A stretch of 64,000 bases of DNA from Natronomonas gomsonensis. Lineage in GTDB: Archaea > Halobacteriota > Halobacteria > Halobacteriales > Haloarculaceae. Position 1 is the first letter of the stretch, and the number at the start of each line of letters is the position of its first letter. Below are positions 1-8,468 of the stretch, in pieces. The notes beneath the pieces are model-generated. The model saw nothing but the letters and a program-made list of their open reading frames with translations, had not been told where the DNA came from and made no database searches. Position numbers and translations under genes: made by a program. The stretch is taken from NCBI RefSeq assembly GCF_013391635.1, contig NZ_JACAWU010000002.1:1550001-1614000 (forward strand), given 5' to 3'.

Positions 1-177
1 TTGAGCCTCGAGCCACTCCCCGGCCGCCGCGGCCTCGCCGACACCGATGCCGTACCCCGCCTGTACCGGGTCGATGACCCGCAGACAGACGATGGTCTCC
101 TCGGGGAACTGCTCGGCCGCGTACTCGAAGGCTCGCCACGACTGCTCGGAACCGTCCATCGGCACTAGGACACGCAT
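1..177 (-). CDS. Universal stress protein (UspA family), N-terminal part only
   Basis: The 59 visible residues begin MRVLVPMDGSEQS, the usual first beta strand and loop of a UspA-type nucleotide-binding fold, and continue through FEYAAEQFPEE and CLRVIDP. The gene runs off the left edge of the window, so the ATP-binding G-rich loop near the C terminus cannot be checked. The ATG at 177 is the first in frame. Members of this cytosolic family are induced by stress; the substrate and partner are unknown. The herA gene follows upstream on the same strand. Confidence 0.85.
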   Translation of the reverse strand, partial: MRVLVPMDGSEQSWRAFEYAAEQFPEETIVCLRVIDPVQAGYGIGVGEAAAAGEWLEAQ

Positions 178-209
178 ACGAGAACCGACGACGGCACCGG
201 TGATAAAGG

Positions 210-1988
210 TCAGTCTCGCCCGTGGCGAGTCAGACACTTCGGAAGGCCGATTAGTTCGACCGGTTCGGAGTTATCGGGCGAGTAGACGACCATCTGTCCC
301 TTCTCCATGTACGGCACCTTCCCTTCGAGGTTCGAGGGGATGTTGACGGCCTTGATGGCGTCTTCGTCACCGAGGTTGAGCACGACCGTCGTGTTCACCT
401 GCTTGAAGATTGGGTCGGCGATGTCTTGAGGGTCCTGCGTGATGAGAAACAGGCCGAGCCGCTCCTTGCGGCCCTGCTTTGCGGCCTCGGAGAACTTCCC
501 GATGACCTTGTCGGCCTGGACGCTGTCGGCGTCGGTGAGGAAGTTGTGCGCCTCGTCCATCCCCAAGACGAGCGGCGTCTCCTTGATGCGCTCGAAGGAG
601 GGGTCGTTCGACAGTTTCTCGTCGACCAGCAGCGAGGCGACGGCGAGGACGACCGTCGTAGTCGCCCGCGAGTCGTTGAGGTGATAGGTCGGCACCGTCG
701 TCAGGCCACCGGGGCGGACGAACTCCCGTACGAGGTCGGTAATCGGGCGGGCGTCCTGGTCGAACACGTTGTCGAAGCCGAACGCCCGCCGCCGGACCGC
801 ATCGAAGGTGGCCTCGTGGACGCGACCGGACTCGTCGAGTTCCTCCTTCAGCGCCGGGTCGTCGAGGAACGACATGAACTGACTGTACGTGTCGCCGGAG
901 CCGTGCCGGTCGAAGAAGCGCTTCAAAAGGTACTGCAACGCCCCGTACTGGTTGTCGTTGAGCTTCGACCCGGCGATGAGCCACGGTCGGTTCCGAACCA
1001 TCGAAAACGGAATCGTGAACTCGACCTGCTCGGCGTGGTGGTGGGAGGCGGCGTACGTCGCGTCGCCAACTGTCGGGACGAACGCCTTCGTGTCCGCGAC
1101 GCCGCCGTGGGCGACGCCCTCCCGTTCGAGTCGCCGCTCGTAGTCGGCGTCGATAGTGGGGTTGTCGTCGTGCATCTGGGCGTACTCGTCTTGGGGGTCG
1201 AACTGGACGACAGCGGGCGCCACGTCGCGGCCGTCCTCGATGGGGTAGCGGCGGTCCTGGGAGAGATACTGTCGGAGGACGTTCTTCGCGGCGTGGGTCT
1301 TCCCCGACCCCGTCCCGCCAGCGACGAGTGTGTGTCGGAAAACGAGTGGGTCGCCGGCCTCGTAGTCGTCTTTCAGGCGGTAGTCGATGGTCGGCGGTTC
1401 GGCCGCAGTGCGGACCTTCTCGCCGCCGACCGAGAGGTGCCCGAGGAAGACGCCCTCGGACGGGATTTTCAGCCCCGTCTTGATTTCCTCGTCGTCCTCG
1501 GCTTGTCGGACGACCGTCTCCGGTTTCGGAACCCGGTCGGTCATTCGGCGTTTGAGTTCGCCGCCCTCCGAGTACAGCACCGCGACCGGTTCGAGCGACG
1601 CCATGAACTTGTAGTCCTGTTCGTCGACCTCCTCGCGGCGCATCGCTCGCCGGGCGTGGATTTCCGTCGCGTCGTCGGAGCGGAACTCTTGGGCGTACTC
1701 CAGTGCGACGATACGGCAGAACAGCCGTTCGCCGTCAGGATAGGCGGCGATAAGGTAACTGCCGATGCGGACCGAAGAGCGGTTCGCGACCGTGATGTAG
1801 GCTCTGAGCCGCGTCTCGTCGTCGTCCTCGCTGATGACCAGCCCCTCAGAGGCCGACAGCGTCCCGATTCCCCTGTCGGAACCGACCGGCGTCACCGAGA
1901 CGGCCTCGAAATCGTCCTCGTCGGTGGCCGGCTCCTCCCCGCCGGCGTCGTCGGGGTCGTGGTCGGCGAAGTCGCCCAAATCGGACAT
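210..1988 (-). CDS. herA: HerA-type DNA translocase/helicase ATPase
   Basis: This 592-residue protein has an acidic N-terminal tail, a HAS-barrel-like region (about 30-150) and a DUF87 RecA-like ATPase core with Walker A GGTGSGKTH near 224-232, a Walker B-type LVLGMDEAHNF in the C-terminal third and a downstream LFLITQDPQDI sensor region. In archaea HerA works as a hexameric ring with the NurA nuclease to resect DNA ends for recombination. The matching nurA lies about 12.5 kb away at 14494-15738 on the opposite strand, so the two are not one transcript here. The length is normal for the family, and the ATG at 1988 precedes the acidic tail typical of haloarchaeal proteins. Confidence 0.88.
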   Translation of the reverse strand: MSDLGDFADHDPDDAGGEEPATDEDDFEAVSVTPVGSDRGIGTLSASEGLVISEDDDETRLRAYITVANRSSVRIGSYLIAAYPDGERLFCRIVALEYAQEFRSDDATEIHARRAMRREEVDEQDYKFMASLEPVAVLYSEGGELKRRMTDRVPKPETVVRQAEDDEEIKTGLKIPSEGVFLGHLSVGGEKVRTAAEPPTIDYRLKDDYEAGDPLVFRHTLVAGGTGSGKTHAAKNVLRQYLSQDRRYPIEDGRDVAPAVVQFDPQDEYAQMHDDNPTIDADYERRLEREGVAHGGVADTKAFVPTVGDATYAASHHHAEQVEFTIPFSMVRNRPWLIAGSKLNDNQYGALQYLLKRFFDRHGSGDTYSQFMSFLDDPALKEELDESGRVHEATFDAVRRRAFGFDNVFDQDARPITDLVREFVRPGGLTTVPTYHLNDSRATTTVVLAVASLLVDEKLSNDPSFERIKETPLVLGMDEAHNFLTDADSVQADKVIGKFSEAAKQGRKERLGLFLITQDPQDIADPIFKQVNTTVVLNLGDEDAIKAVNIPSNLEGKVPYMEKGQMVVYSPDNSEPVELIGLPKCLTRHGRD

Positions 1989-2068
1989 ACGGTAGCTGTG
2001 GCCGCCATCGGCTAAAAAGGCACAGGTGGTGGAGTGGAAGTGAACGACACCGCGAACCGAAACCGACC

Positions 2069-2587
2069 TCAGAGCGGCATCGGACCGCTACCCTGTCCGT
2101 CGCCGTCGGATTGCCGTGCTTGTGAGAGCATCTCCGAAACCGGCTGGACGTAGTCGTAGCCCGGGACGATTCCCTCCATGTACGTCCCCTCGACGTACTC
2201 GACTATCGCCTTCACCATCGCGGGTGCGTGGTCGGCGTTGCCCCACTCGAACTCGAAAACCGCGACGGCGTCACCGGATTCCTCGATGACCCGTTGGTCC
2301 TCGAAACTCAGGTCCTGTCGGACCGCCATATCGGCGTCCTCCAATCGGAGTTCGTACGTCTCGAACCACCCGTCCTCAACGGCCGACCCGACCGGCCCCT
2401 CCGTCGCCGCCGATAACATCGGCGCACGGACCTCTATCGTATACCGGAGGTCCCAGTCGTCGGTTTCGGTGGCGGTCGCCCGTCCGTCGAATCGCGTCGT
2501 CGTCACGTCGAACCACTCGCCGTCCCGCTCGAAGGCCTCGTGGCCCTCGAAGGCCCGAACGGCGCGCTCGGGAAGTTCGTCGGTCAT
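2069..2587 (-). CDS. Haloarchaeal conserved protein (DUF5813-like)
   Basis: The gene encodes a 172-residue acidic soluble protein with no signal peptide or membrane segment. The middle reads as a beta-rich domain (RYTIEVRAP, YELRLEDAD, VFEFEWGN), followed by a helix with the motif KAIVEYVEGTYMEGIVPGYDY and a disordered Gly/Ser tail. It resembles the small haloarchaeal family I know as DUF5813, whose role is unknown; the family assignment comes from memory of the pattern. It lies upstream of herA on the same strand with an 80-base gap, and no function can be read from the context. Confidence 0.7.
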   Translation of the reverse strand: MTDELPERAVRAFEGHEAFERDGEWFDVTTTRFDGRATATETDDWDLRYTIEVRAPMLSAATEGPVGSAVEDGWFETYELRLEDADMAVRQDLSFEDQRVIEESGDAVAVFEFEWGNADHAPAMVKAIVEYVEGTYMEGIVPGYDYVQPVSEMLSQARQSDGDGQGSGPMPL

Positions 2588-2731
2588 TGCAGTCGGATAC
2601 GACGTTGTGCCTCAAAAGGGCGTCGTGAGAGGACGTGTCTGTTTGGTCCGTTCCACAGCACGGTCGATACTGCAGTTCGCCGTGTCGCTGCCTCGGAATT
2701 CGAAGCAGCCGATTCGGTCCCGTCCCCGTGT

Positions 2732-2881
2732 TCACTCCCCGTCAGTTTCGGACAGAGGGACTTCCTGCCAAGAAGACGCCCCAAAGAACGCTCGAAGCGC
2801 CAGAAAGACGCCCAGATACGTGCCAACCACGACAATCACGAGCGAGATGACTGCTGCGCCGAATAGCTCAATCAGCGTCAT
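2732..2881 (-). CDS. Small single-span membrane protein (49 aa)
   Basis: A short frame begins MTLIELFGAAVISLVIVVVG and holds one hydrophobic segment (about residues 5-35), followed by a polar tail ending in ETDGE. The composition is that of a small haloarchaeal membrane protein: one span and an acidic C terminus. It lies alone between the DUF5813-like gene and tRNA-Leu. The function is unknown. Confidence is limited because the call rests only on hydrophobicity and clean start and stop codons. Confidence 0.5.
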   Translation of the reverse strand: MTLIELFGAAVISLVIVVVGTYLGVFLALRAFFGASSWQEVPLSETDGE

Positions 2882-2935
2882 ACTCCCGTCTGGATAGCAC
2901 CAATTGATAAATAATTCGTCCTCACGGAGTACGGT

Positions 2936-3002
2936 CTCACGGCTCGCTTCGCTCGCCGTTCGACTATTCCGAGACGCCTCGCGTTGCTCGGCGTCTCGCT
3001 AT
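2936..3002. repeat. Two-hairpin repeat, copy 1 (beside tRNA-Leu)
   Basis: This 67-base non-coding segment shares about 80 percent of its bases with 29005-29068. Both copies start CTCACGGCTC, continue with a CTTCG-rich stretch and TCGCCGTTCG, and contain an 8-base-pair stem, CGAGACGC/GCGTCTCG (here 2970-2977 with 2991-2998). The loop sequences differ while the stem is kept. The copy abuts the 3-prime end of the tRNA-Leu gene. Confidence 0.6.
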
Positions 3003-3086
3003 GCGAGGGGAGGGATTCGAACCCACGGACCCCTACGGGAGCGGATCTTAAGTCCGCCGCTTTTGGCCAGGCTCAGCCACCCTCGC
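3002..3086 (-). tRNA. tRNA-Leu (anticodon TAA)
   Basis: The reverse strand folds as a class II tRNA of 85 bases including the discriminator A. The acceptor stem is GCGAGGG/CCCTCGC, the anticodon stem GCGGA/TCCGC encloses the loop CTTAAGA with anticodon TAA, a long variable arm follows, and the T loop is TTCGAAT. One T-T mismatch is visible in the T stem. CCA is not encoded and no intron is present. Confidence 0.95.
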
Positions 3087-3172
3087 GCGTTCGTACTTCC
3101 GACCGTCCCCGGAAAATCGGTTTCGGTCCGCAGACGAACAGTTCGCGGACGCCTCCACGGCGTTCGGTCGTT

Positions 3173-3697
3173 TTACTCGATGGTGAACGTCGTTTCGGCG
3201 GTCAGCCCCTTGTCGTCGGCGTCCGGGACGTTGACCCGAACCGCCAGTGAGTACTCCCCGGGGCCTGCGGGTTCCCAGCGTTGGGCAGACTCCCGGAACC
3301 GTTGGGACCACGACCGCTTGAACGTCTTCGTCTCCGAGCGCGAAAACCGAAAGAGGCTGTCCTCAGTGGGGTGGTTCGTGACGCGACTGGCCTCGTCGAC
3401 GCCATCGATACTCCACGTCCACCGGACCGGCGAGTCGGTTCGCAGCGCGATGGGAAACGGAACCCGGTTTCGGAACGACACGCGAAAGCGAACCGGCTCG
3501 TCAGTCTCGTATCGCTGTCGGTCAGTTTCGACCGAAACGCCGACCGCTCGCGGTCGGAGTCGCATCGGAACGAAGGCGTGGCTGGCCGACGCCCAATCGA
3601 TGGGTTTTCGCGACCGTTCGTCGTCGGAGGTCCGCTTGGGAGCGTAGGGGTCTTCGTCATCGTACTCCAGCGCCCGCGATTCGTAGATGCGGCGCAT
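3173..3697 (-). CDS. Haloarchaeal conserved protein with immunoglobulin-like beta domain (BsuPI-like)
   Basis: This 174-residue protein has a charged N-terminal stretch (about 1-45) and then an all-beta domain with the pattern VSVETDRQRYETDEPVRF, VSFRNRVPFPIAL, TWSIDG and PAGPGEYSLAVRVNV. That strand layout resembles the BsuPI intracellular-proteinase-inhibitor fold used by many small haloarchaeal proteins. No signal peptide is visible, so it is probably cytosolic. It sits downstream of the peptide ABC operon with a 45-base gap and could be co-transcribed. A function in peptide handling is a guess from position only. Confidence 0.6.
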   Translation of the reverse strand: MRRIYESRALEYDDEDPYAPKRTSDDERSRKPIDWASASHAFVPMRLRPRAVGVSVETDRQRYETDEPVRFRVSFRNRVPFPIALRTDSPVRWTWSIDGVDEASRVTNHPTEDSLFRFSRSETKTFKRSWSQRFRESAQRWEPAGPGEYSLAVRVNVPDADDKGLTAETTFTIE

Positions 3698-3742
3698 CCA
3701 CCCGCAGTAACACTGCAGCGAACAAAAGCGTACGGACCGCGG

Positions 3743-5092
3743 TCAGTCGTCGGCGCCGATAGCGCCGTCGCGTGCGTCGCCTTCGGCCTCGGGAATATCG
3801 CCGGTTTCGTCCACGTCGAAGAGATGACAGGACTTGGGGTTCTCGCCGTCGCCGAGCGTCGGTTCTCGGGTCTCACAGACGCTCTCGTAGTGTTTCCGGA
3901 GCAGTTCGCCCGCGGCCTCGAAGTCGTCCTCGGCGAGGAGTTCGATGGCCTCGTCGACCCGCTCGCGGTGAACCCCGTCGGGTTCGGTGTCGAGTTCCTG
4001 CTCGCGGAGTTCCGCGACGAACTCCTCGCGGAGTTTCTCGCGGTCCGACTCGGGGTTGCGCTCTTCGACCTGTTCCCAGGCGTACTCGGTGCCAACTTCA
4101 CGGTCGGCGATTCGGACCCGCAGGTCCATGATAGAGCGGAACGCCTCCTGCTCGATATCCATCCCCTCCGGCGGGATGACCCGCGGACACCGGGTGTGGA
4201 ACTTACACCCCGACGGCGGGTCCATCGGCGAGGGGACCGTCCCCTTCAGCAGGACGCGGTCGCTCTCCCACAGCGGGTCCGGTTCGGGGATGGCCGACAG
4301 CAGCGCCTCGGTGTAGGGATGGTGCGGTTCGGTGAACACCTCCTCGGGCGTACCGACCTCGACGATTTCGCCGAGATACATCACCGCGATGCGGTCGGCG
4401 ATGTGCTCGACGACGCTGAGGTCGTGAGCGATGAACAGATACGACAGGCCCAACTCCTCTTGGAGGTCCATGAGAAGGTTGAGAATTTGGGCCTGAACGC
4501 TCACGTCCAGCGCGGAGACGGGTTCGTCACAGACGATGAAATCGGGGTCGACCGCCAGCGCCCGAGCGATACCGATTCGCTGCCGCTGGCCCCCGGAGAA
4601 CTCGTGTGGATACCGCCCGGCGTGACTGGCCTGTAGCCCGACGGTTTCGAGCAGTTCCTCGATGCGCTCCTGTCGCTCGTCGCCGCTGGCGATGCCGTGA
4701 ACGTCGAGCGGTTCGCCGATGATGTCGGCGATGGTGAGCCGCGGGTTCAAACTCGCAAACGGGTTCTGGAAGATGAACTGGAGATCCTTGCGGTACTCCC
4801 GCATCTCGCTGTTGGACAACTCCGCGAGGTCGACCTCCTCGGTGCCGTCGCGGTAGTACGCCGACCCGGCGGTGACGTCCTCCAGTTGCAACAGGGTTCG
4901 ACCGAGCGAGGACTTCCCACAGCCCGACTCGCCGACCAAACCGAGGGTCTCGCCTTCCTTGATTTCGATGTCGACGCCGTCGACGGCTTTCACGTCCTTG
5001 TCCTCGCCGAGCAGTCGGTCGAGGAAGCCGCTCTCCGTCGAGTAGTACTTCGTGAGGTTCTCCGTTCGAATCAGGGGGTCGTCAGCACTCAT
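3743..5092 (-). CDS. Peptide ABC transporter ATP-binding protein (OppF/DppF type)
   Basis: This 449-residue ABC ATPase shows Walker [10 protein letters not shown] (about 54-62), the signature [14 protein letters not shown], Walker B FIVCDEP, the H-loop FIAHDL and a C-terminal oligopeptide/dipeptide transporter domain with KFHTRCP. It energises peptide import with the partner ATPase encoded just upstream; the two genes overlap by four bases (ATGA). About 90 acidic helical residues separate KFHTRCP from the final CETREP/CHLF part of the C-terminal domain, making it longer than the usual 320-330 residues. It is the last ABC gene of the operon. Confidence 0.93.
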   Translation of the reverse strand: MSADDPLIRTENLTKYYSTESGFLDRLLGEDKDVKAVDGVDIEIKEGETLGLVGESGCGKSSLGRTLLQLEDVTAGSAYYRDGTEEVDLAELSNSEMREYRKDLQFIFQNPFASLNPRLTIADIIGEPLDVHGIASGDERQERIEELLETVGLQASHAGRYPHEFSGGQRQRIGIARALAVDPDFIVCDEPVSALDVSVQAQILNLLMDLQEELGLSYLFIAHDLSVVEHIADRIAVMYLGEIVEVGTPEEVFTEPHHPYTEALLSAIPEPDPLWESDRVLLKGTVPSPMDPPSGCKFHTRCPRVIPPEGMDIEQEAFRSIMDLRVRIADREVGTEYAWEQVEERNPESDREKLREEFVAELREQELDTEPDGVHRERVDEAIELLAEDDFEAAGELLRKHYESVCETREPTLGDGENPKSCHLFDVDETGDIPEAEGDARDGAIGADD

Positions 5093-6453
5093 TGGTTCTC
5101 CTCCGTCGTCTCGCTGCCGGCGCCCGTCTCGATTCCCTCACCGACGTGGACCTCGTAGTCGAGGCCCTGTTGGAGGTCGCCGGTGTACTCCAGACACGCC
5201 GCGGCGTGGGCGTCGTCCTCGACCGGGTCCGCTCGGTCCCCGCTGTCGACCGCCGTGAGTTCGGGTTCTTTCCGCGTACACGCCTCCTCGGCGTACGGAC
5301 ACCGCGGGTGGAAACTACAGCCGGGCGGCACCTGCACGAGGTCGGGCATCGTTCCCGGGATGGTGTCGAGTCGTTCACGGCCGTCACCGATGCGGGGAAT
5401 CGACCCCATCAGCCCGACCGTGTAGGGGTGTTTCGGGTCGTAGTACAGCTCTTCGACCGGTGCGATTTCGACCGGCTTGCCCGCGTACATCACCGCCACG
5501 CGGTCACAGACGCCCGCCACGACGCCGAGGTCGTGGGTAATCATCTGAATCGCGGTTCCCGTCTCGGTCGTCAAGTCGTCGAGCAGCTCGAGAATCTGGG
5601 CCTCGATGGTCACGTCCAGCGCCGTCGTCGGCTCGTCCGCGATGATGAGGTCGGGGTCACACGACAGCGCGACGGCGATGACCGCCCGCTGCTGCATGCC
5701 GCCGGAGAACTCGTGGGGGTAGTTGTCGTATCGACTCTCGGGGTCGGGGATACCGACCTGGTCGAGCATGTCGATGGCGCGGTCCTTGACGGCGGCGGAA
5801 TCGAGGTCCATGTGCGTCCGGATGGCCTCGGAAATCTGCTCGCCGATGGTGTACACCGGGTTGAGCGCCGTCTGTGGGTCCTGGAAAATCATCGCGATGT
5901 GGTTCCCACGGAGTTGGCGCAACGGTTCGCCGTCGGCGCGCGTAATCTCGATGTAGCGTTCGGAGCCGTCGTGGACGACGACGGCGTCGTCGTCGACGAT
6001 ACCGAGGTCGACGCCGTAGCGGCTATCGACCAAGTCACGCATTCCGACGTCGCCGTCTCTGACCACCGTTTTCGCGTCGGCGTCGGCGTCGAGTCGGTCG
6101 TCGGCTATCGACGACGGCGCGACGCCCTCCTCGAGCAGTCGGTCGACGAGTTCGGTCACGTCGTGTTCCGCACGAAGGTCCGCCACGTCGACGACGCGCT
6201 TCGGGAACTGCTGTTCGAAGCGCTCGACGGTCGACTCCTCGTAGAACCGTATCGATCCGCCGGCGACGCGACCGGGGTCGTCGATGAGCCGCATCAACGA
6301 TAGCGAGGCGACGGACTTCCCGGCGCCCGATTCGCCGACGATACCGAACTTCTCGCCACGCTCGATACGATACGACAGGCCGTCGACCGCCCGCACGACG
6401 CCGTCCTCGGTGTAGAACTGCGTCCGAAGGTCATCGACTTCCAGCAGCGCCAT
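5089..6453 (-). CDS. Peptide ABC transporter ATP-binding protein (OppD/DppD type)
   Basis: This 454-residue ABC ATPase has Walker A GESGAGKSV (about 37-45), signature SGGMQQRAVIAVAL, Walker B LIIADEP, the H-loop MITHDL and the C-terminal peptide-transporter domain with FHPRCPYA. Roughly 100 acidic residues are inserted between the Walker A helix and the Q-loop (MIFQDPQ), a region that is short in bacterial DppD. The ATG at 6453 was chosen over the longer open frame because it begins MALLEVDDLRTQF, the normal family start, and shares its A with the stop codon of the permease gene. It pairs with the ATPase downstream. Confidence 0.93.
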   Translation of the reverse strand: MALLEVDDLRTQFYTEDGVVRAVDGLSYRIERGEKFGIVGESGAGKSVASLSLMRLIDDPGRVAGGSIRFYEESTVERFEQQFPKRVVDVADLRAEHDVTELVDRLLEEGVAPSSIADDRLDADADAKTVVRDGDVGMRDLVDSRYGVDLGIVDDDAVVVHDGSERYIEITRADGEPLRQLRGNHIAMIFQDPQTALNPVYTIGEQISEAIRTHMDLDSAAVKDRAIDMLDQVGIPDPESRYDNYPHEFSGGMQQRAVIAVALSCDPDLIIADEPTTALDVTIEAQILELLDDLTTETGTAIQMITHDLGVVAGVCDRVAVMYAGKPVEIAPVEELYYDPKHPYTVGLMGSIPRIGDGRERLDTIPGTMPDLVQVPPGCSFHPRCPYAEEACTRKEPELTAVDSGDRADPVEDDAHAAACLEYTGDLQQGLDYEVHVGEGIETGAGSETTEENQ

Positions 6454-7487
6454 CAGCGGAACCCTCCGCCGGTGTCGCCACCGGTGTCCTGTGGGTCCAT
6501 CGCGTCGCGGACGCCGTCGCCGACGAGGTTGACCGCGAGCACGAAGAAGACGATAGCGAGTCCCGGGAAGACGGTGACCCACCATCGGCCGGCGATGACG
6601 GCGTCACGGCCGCCCGAGAGGATGGTCCCCCACTCGGGGGAGCCGGGCTGGAGTCCCAACCCGAGGAACCCGAGTGCGGCGGCCGCGAGGACGATGGTGC
6701 CGACGTTGAGCGTCGCCTGGACGATGACCGGCGCCATCGCGTTCGGGACGATGTGTTTGAAGATGATGGAACTGTCACGGGCGCCCAGCGCCTTCGCGGC
6801 CATCACGTACTCGTTTTCCTTCACCGAGAGGATTTCACCACGGATGAGACGCGCGTAGCCGATCCACCCGACGATGACGAGGGCGAGAATCATCTTCCAG
6901 AAGCCCTGTCCGAGAATAGCGATGATGACGATTGCGAGGACGAGGAAGGGGAACGCATAGAGAACGTCGACGACGCGCATGATGGCTTCGTCGACCCAGC
7001 CGCCGTAGTAGCCGGCGATAGCACCCATCGGCACGCCGACGAGGACGGCCAATCCGACCGCGATGACGCCGATAGAGAGGCTGAAGCGCGCGCCGACCAT
7101 CACTTGCGAGAGGATGTCGCGACCGAGTTGCGTCGTCCCGAACGGGTGTTCGGCGTTGGGCGGGGTGTTGCTCGCGATGAGGCTGGTGTCGGTGCTGTGT
7201 GGGGCCAGTTGAATCGGCTGGATGGGTATCGACTGCCCGGCGACGGCGACCTCTATGGGTCGTGCGAAGATCGCGACGAACACCATGAAGGCGAGGATAC
7301 CGATGCCGAGGAACGCCGACCGGTTCTGTTTGAACCGATACCACGCTTTCGCGCGTCTGCTGGTGCCGCTTTTCGACCCCTCGGCCGCCTGCCAGTCGAC
7401 GAGTTCGTCGCGTTCGGTCACTATCGAGGCGTCGAACCCAGTCACCTGAATCCGGCCGCGTTCGGAAGTCTTGTCTCTCGTAGCCAT
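6453..7487 (-). CDS. Peptide ABC transporter permease (DppC type)
   Basis: The gene encodes 344 residues with a soluble N-terminal stretch of about 50, a first membrane span (FLGIGILAFMVFVAIFA), a periplasm-facing loop and five further spans. The conserved EAA loop reads EYVMAAKALGARDSS followed by FKHIVPN and would dock on the two ATPases. It forms the inner-membrane channel together with the DppB-type permease, whose stop lies three bases upstream. Order and spacing match a standard peptide-uptake operon. Confidence 0.93.
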   Translation of the reverse strand: MATRDKTSERGRIQVTGFDASIVTERDELVDWQAAEGSKSGTSRRAKAWYRFKQNRSAFLGIGILAFMVFVAIFARPIEVAVAGQSIPIQPIQLAPHSTDTSLIASNTPPNAEHPFGTTQLGRDILSQVMVGARFSLSIGVIAVGLAVLVGVPMGAIAGYYGGWVDEAIMRVVDVLYAFPFLVLAIVIIAILGQGFWKMILALVIVGWIGYARLIRGEILSVKENEYVMAAKALGARDSSIIFKHIVPNAMAPVIVQATLNVGTIVLAAAALGFLGLGLQPGSPEWGTILSGGRDAVIAGRWWVTVFPGLAIVFFVLAVNLVGDGVRDAMDPQDTGGDTGGGFR

Positions 7488-7490
7488 AGT

Positions 7491-8441
7491 TTAGTAGCGA
7501 ATTCGTGGGTCGAGATAGGAGTAGATGATGTCAGCCAGGAGGTTGGCGAAGACGATAGTCACCCCAATCATCAGGACCGACGCCTGAATGATGGGGAAGT
7601 CACGCTGGAGAATCGCACCGAGTAGGAGGCGTCCGATGCCACGAACCGAGAACACCTGCTCAATGACGACGGCGCCGTCGACGATGAACGCGATTTGGAG
7701 CGCCGCCACCGTCACGACGGAAATCAGTGAGTTCCGGACGACGTGTTTCGTGATGACGGTCCGCTCGGGAAGTCCCTTCGCGCGGGCCATCTTCACGTAC
7801 TCCTTGTTCAACTCTTCGAGCATCGACGACCGCATGATGCGCATCAGAAGCGCGGCCGAGGCCGTCCCCAGCGTGATCGCGGGGAGTACCATGAACTTCA
7901 GCAACGACGGGTCGTACACCGCCACGTCCGAGGGCGGAATGGTTCGGAACCAACCCAACTGGACGCTGAAGACGAGCAGCAACATCAGTCCGAGCCAGAA
8001 GTTCGGCGTCGCAACACCGATCAGAGCGGCGACGCGGCTGACTTCGTCGGCCTGCTCGCCTTTCCTCACGGCGGCGATGATACCGGCCGGAACCCCGATG
8101 GCGATGGAGATGACGAGTGCGAGGACACCGAGCAGCACGGTGTAGGGGAGACGGGTCGAAATCGCCTCGCCGACGCTCCGCTCGGAGATGAACGACTGCC
8201 CGAAGTCCAGCACCATGGCGTCTCTGAGCCACAGGACGTACTGGACGTATATCGGCTCGTCGAGGTTGTACTGCTCCCGCAACTGCCGTTCCGTCTCGGC
8301 GCTAACGTCGTTGAATCCGACGAGCACGTCGATGACGTCACCGGGTTGGAGGTGGACCATCGCGAACGTGATGGCCGTCACACCCAGCAGTATCGGGATG
8401 GTGAGTAACAGTCGCTTGACGACGTACCTGCGTAGGGACAT
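7491..8441 (-). CDS. Peptide ABC transporter permease (DppB type)
   Basis: This 316-residue membrane protein begins MSLRRYVVKRLLLTIPILLGV, the usual DppB start with a first span, and carries the family signatures VHLQPGD and EQYNLDEPIYVQY in the first outside loop. The EAA motif is EYVKMARAKGLPERT followed by KHVVRNSL. Six membrane spans are visible. It lies 27 bases downstream of the binding-protein gene and three bases before the second permease, so it is almost certainly in the same transcript. Confidence 0.93.
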   Translation of the reverse strand: MSLRRYVVKRLLLTIPILLGVTAITFAMVHLQPGDVIDVLVGFNDVSAETERQLREQYNLDEPIYVQYVLWLRDAMVLDFGQSFISERSVGEAISTRLPYTVLLGVLALVISIAIGVPAGIIAAVRKGEQADEVSRVAALIGVATPNFWLGLMLLLVFSVQLGWFRTIPPSDVAVYDPSLLKFMVLPAITLGTASAALLMRIMRSSMLEELNKEYVKMARAKGLPERTVITKHVVRNSLISVVTVAALQIAFIVDGAVVIEQVFSVRGIGRLLLGAILQRDFPIIQASVLMIGVTIVFANLLADIIYSYLDPRIRY

Positions 8442-8468
8442 GTAGGGGTGGTAATCGCGGTTCCGGAG

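Noticed and set aside
210-1988. HerA as part of a HerA-based phage-defence system
   Set aside because: Defence HerA proteins are linked to Sir2 or DUF4297 effectors next door. None is present, and a nurA gene is in the same neighbourhood, so repair is the better reading.
426-2015. Plus-strand open frame opposite herA
   Set aside because: The HerA reading on the minus strand has clear Walker motifs; this frame has none.
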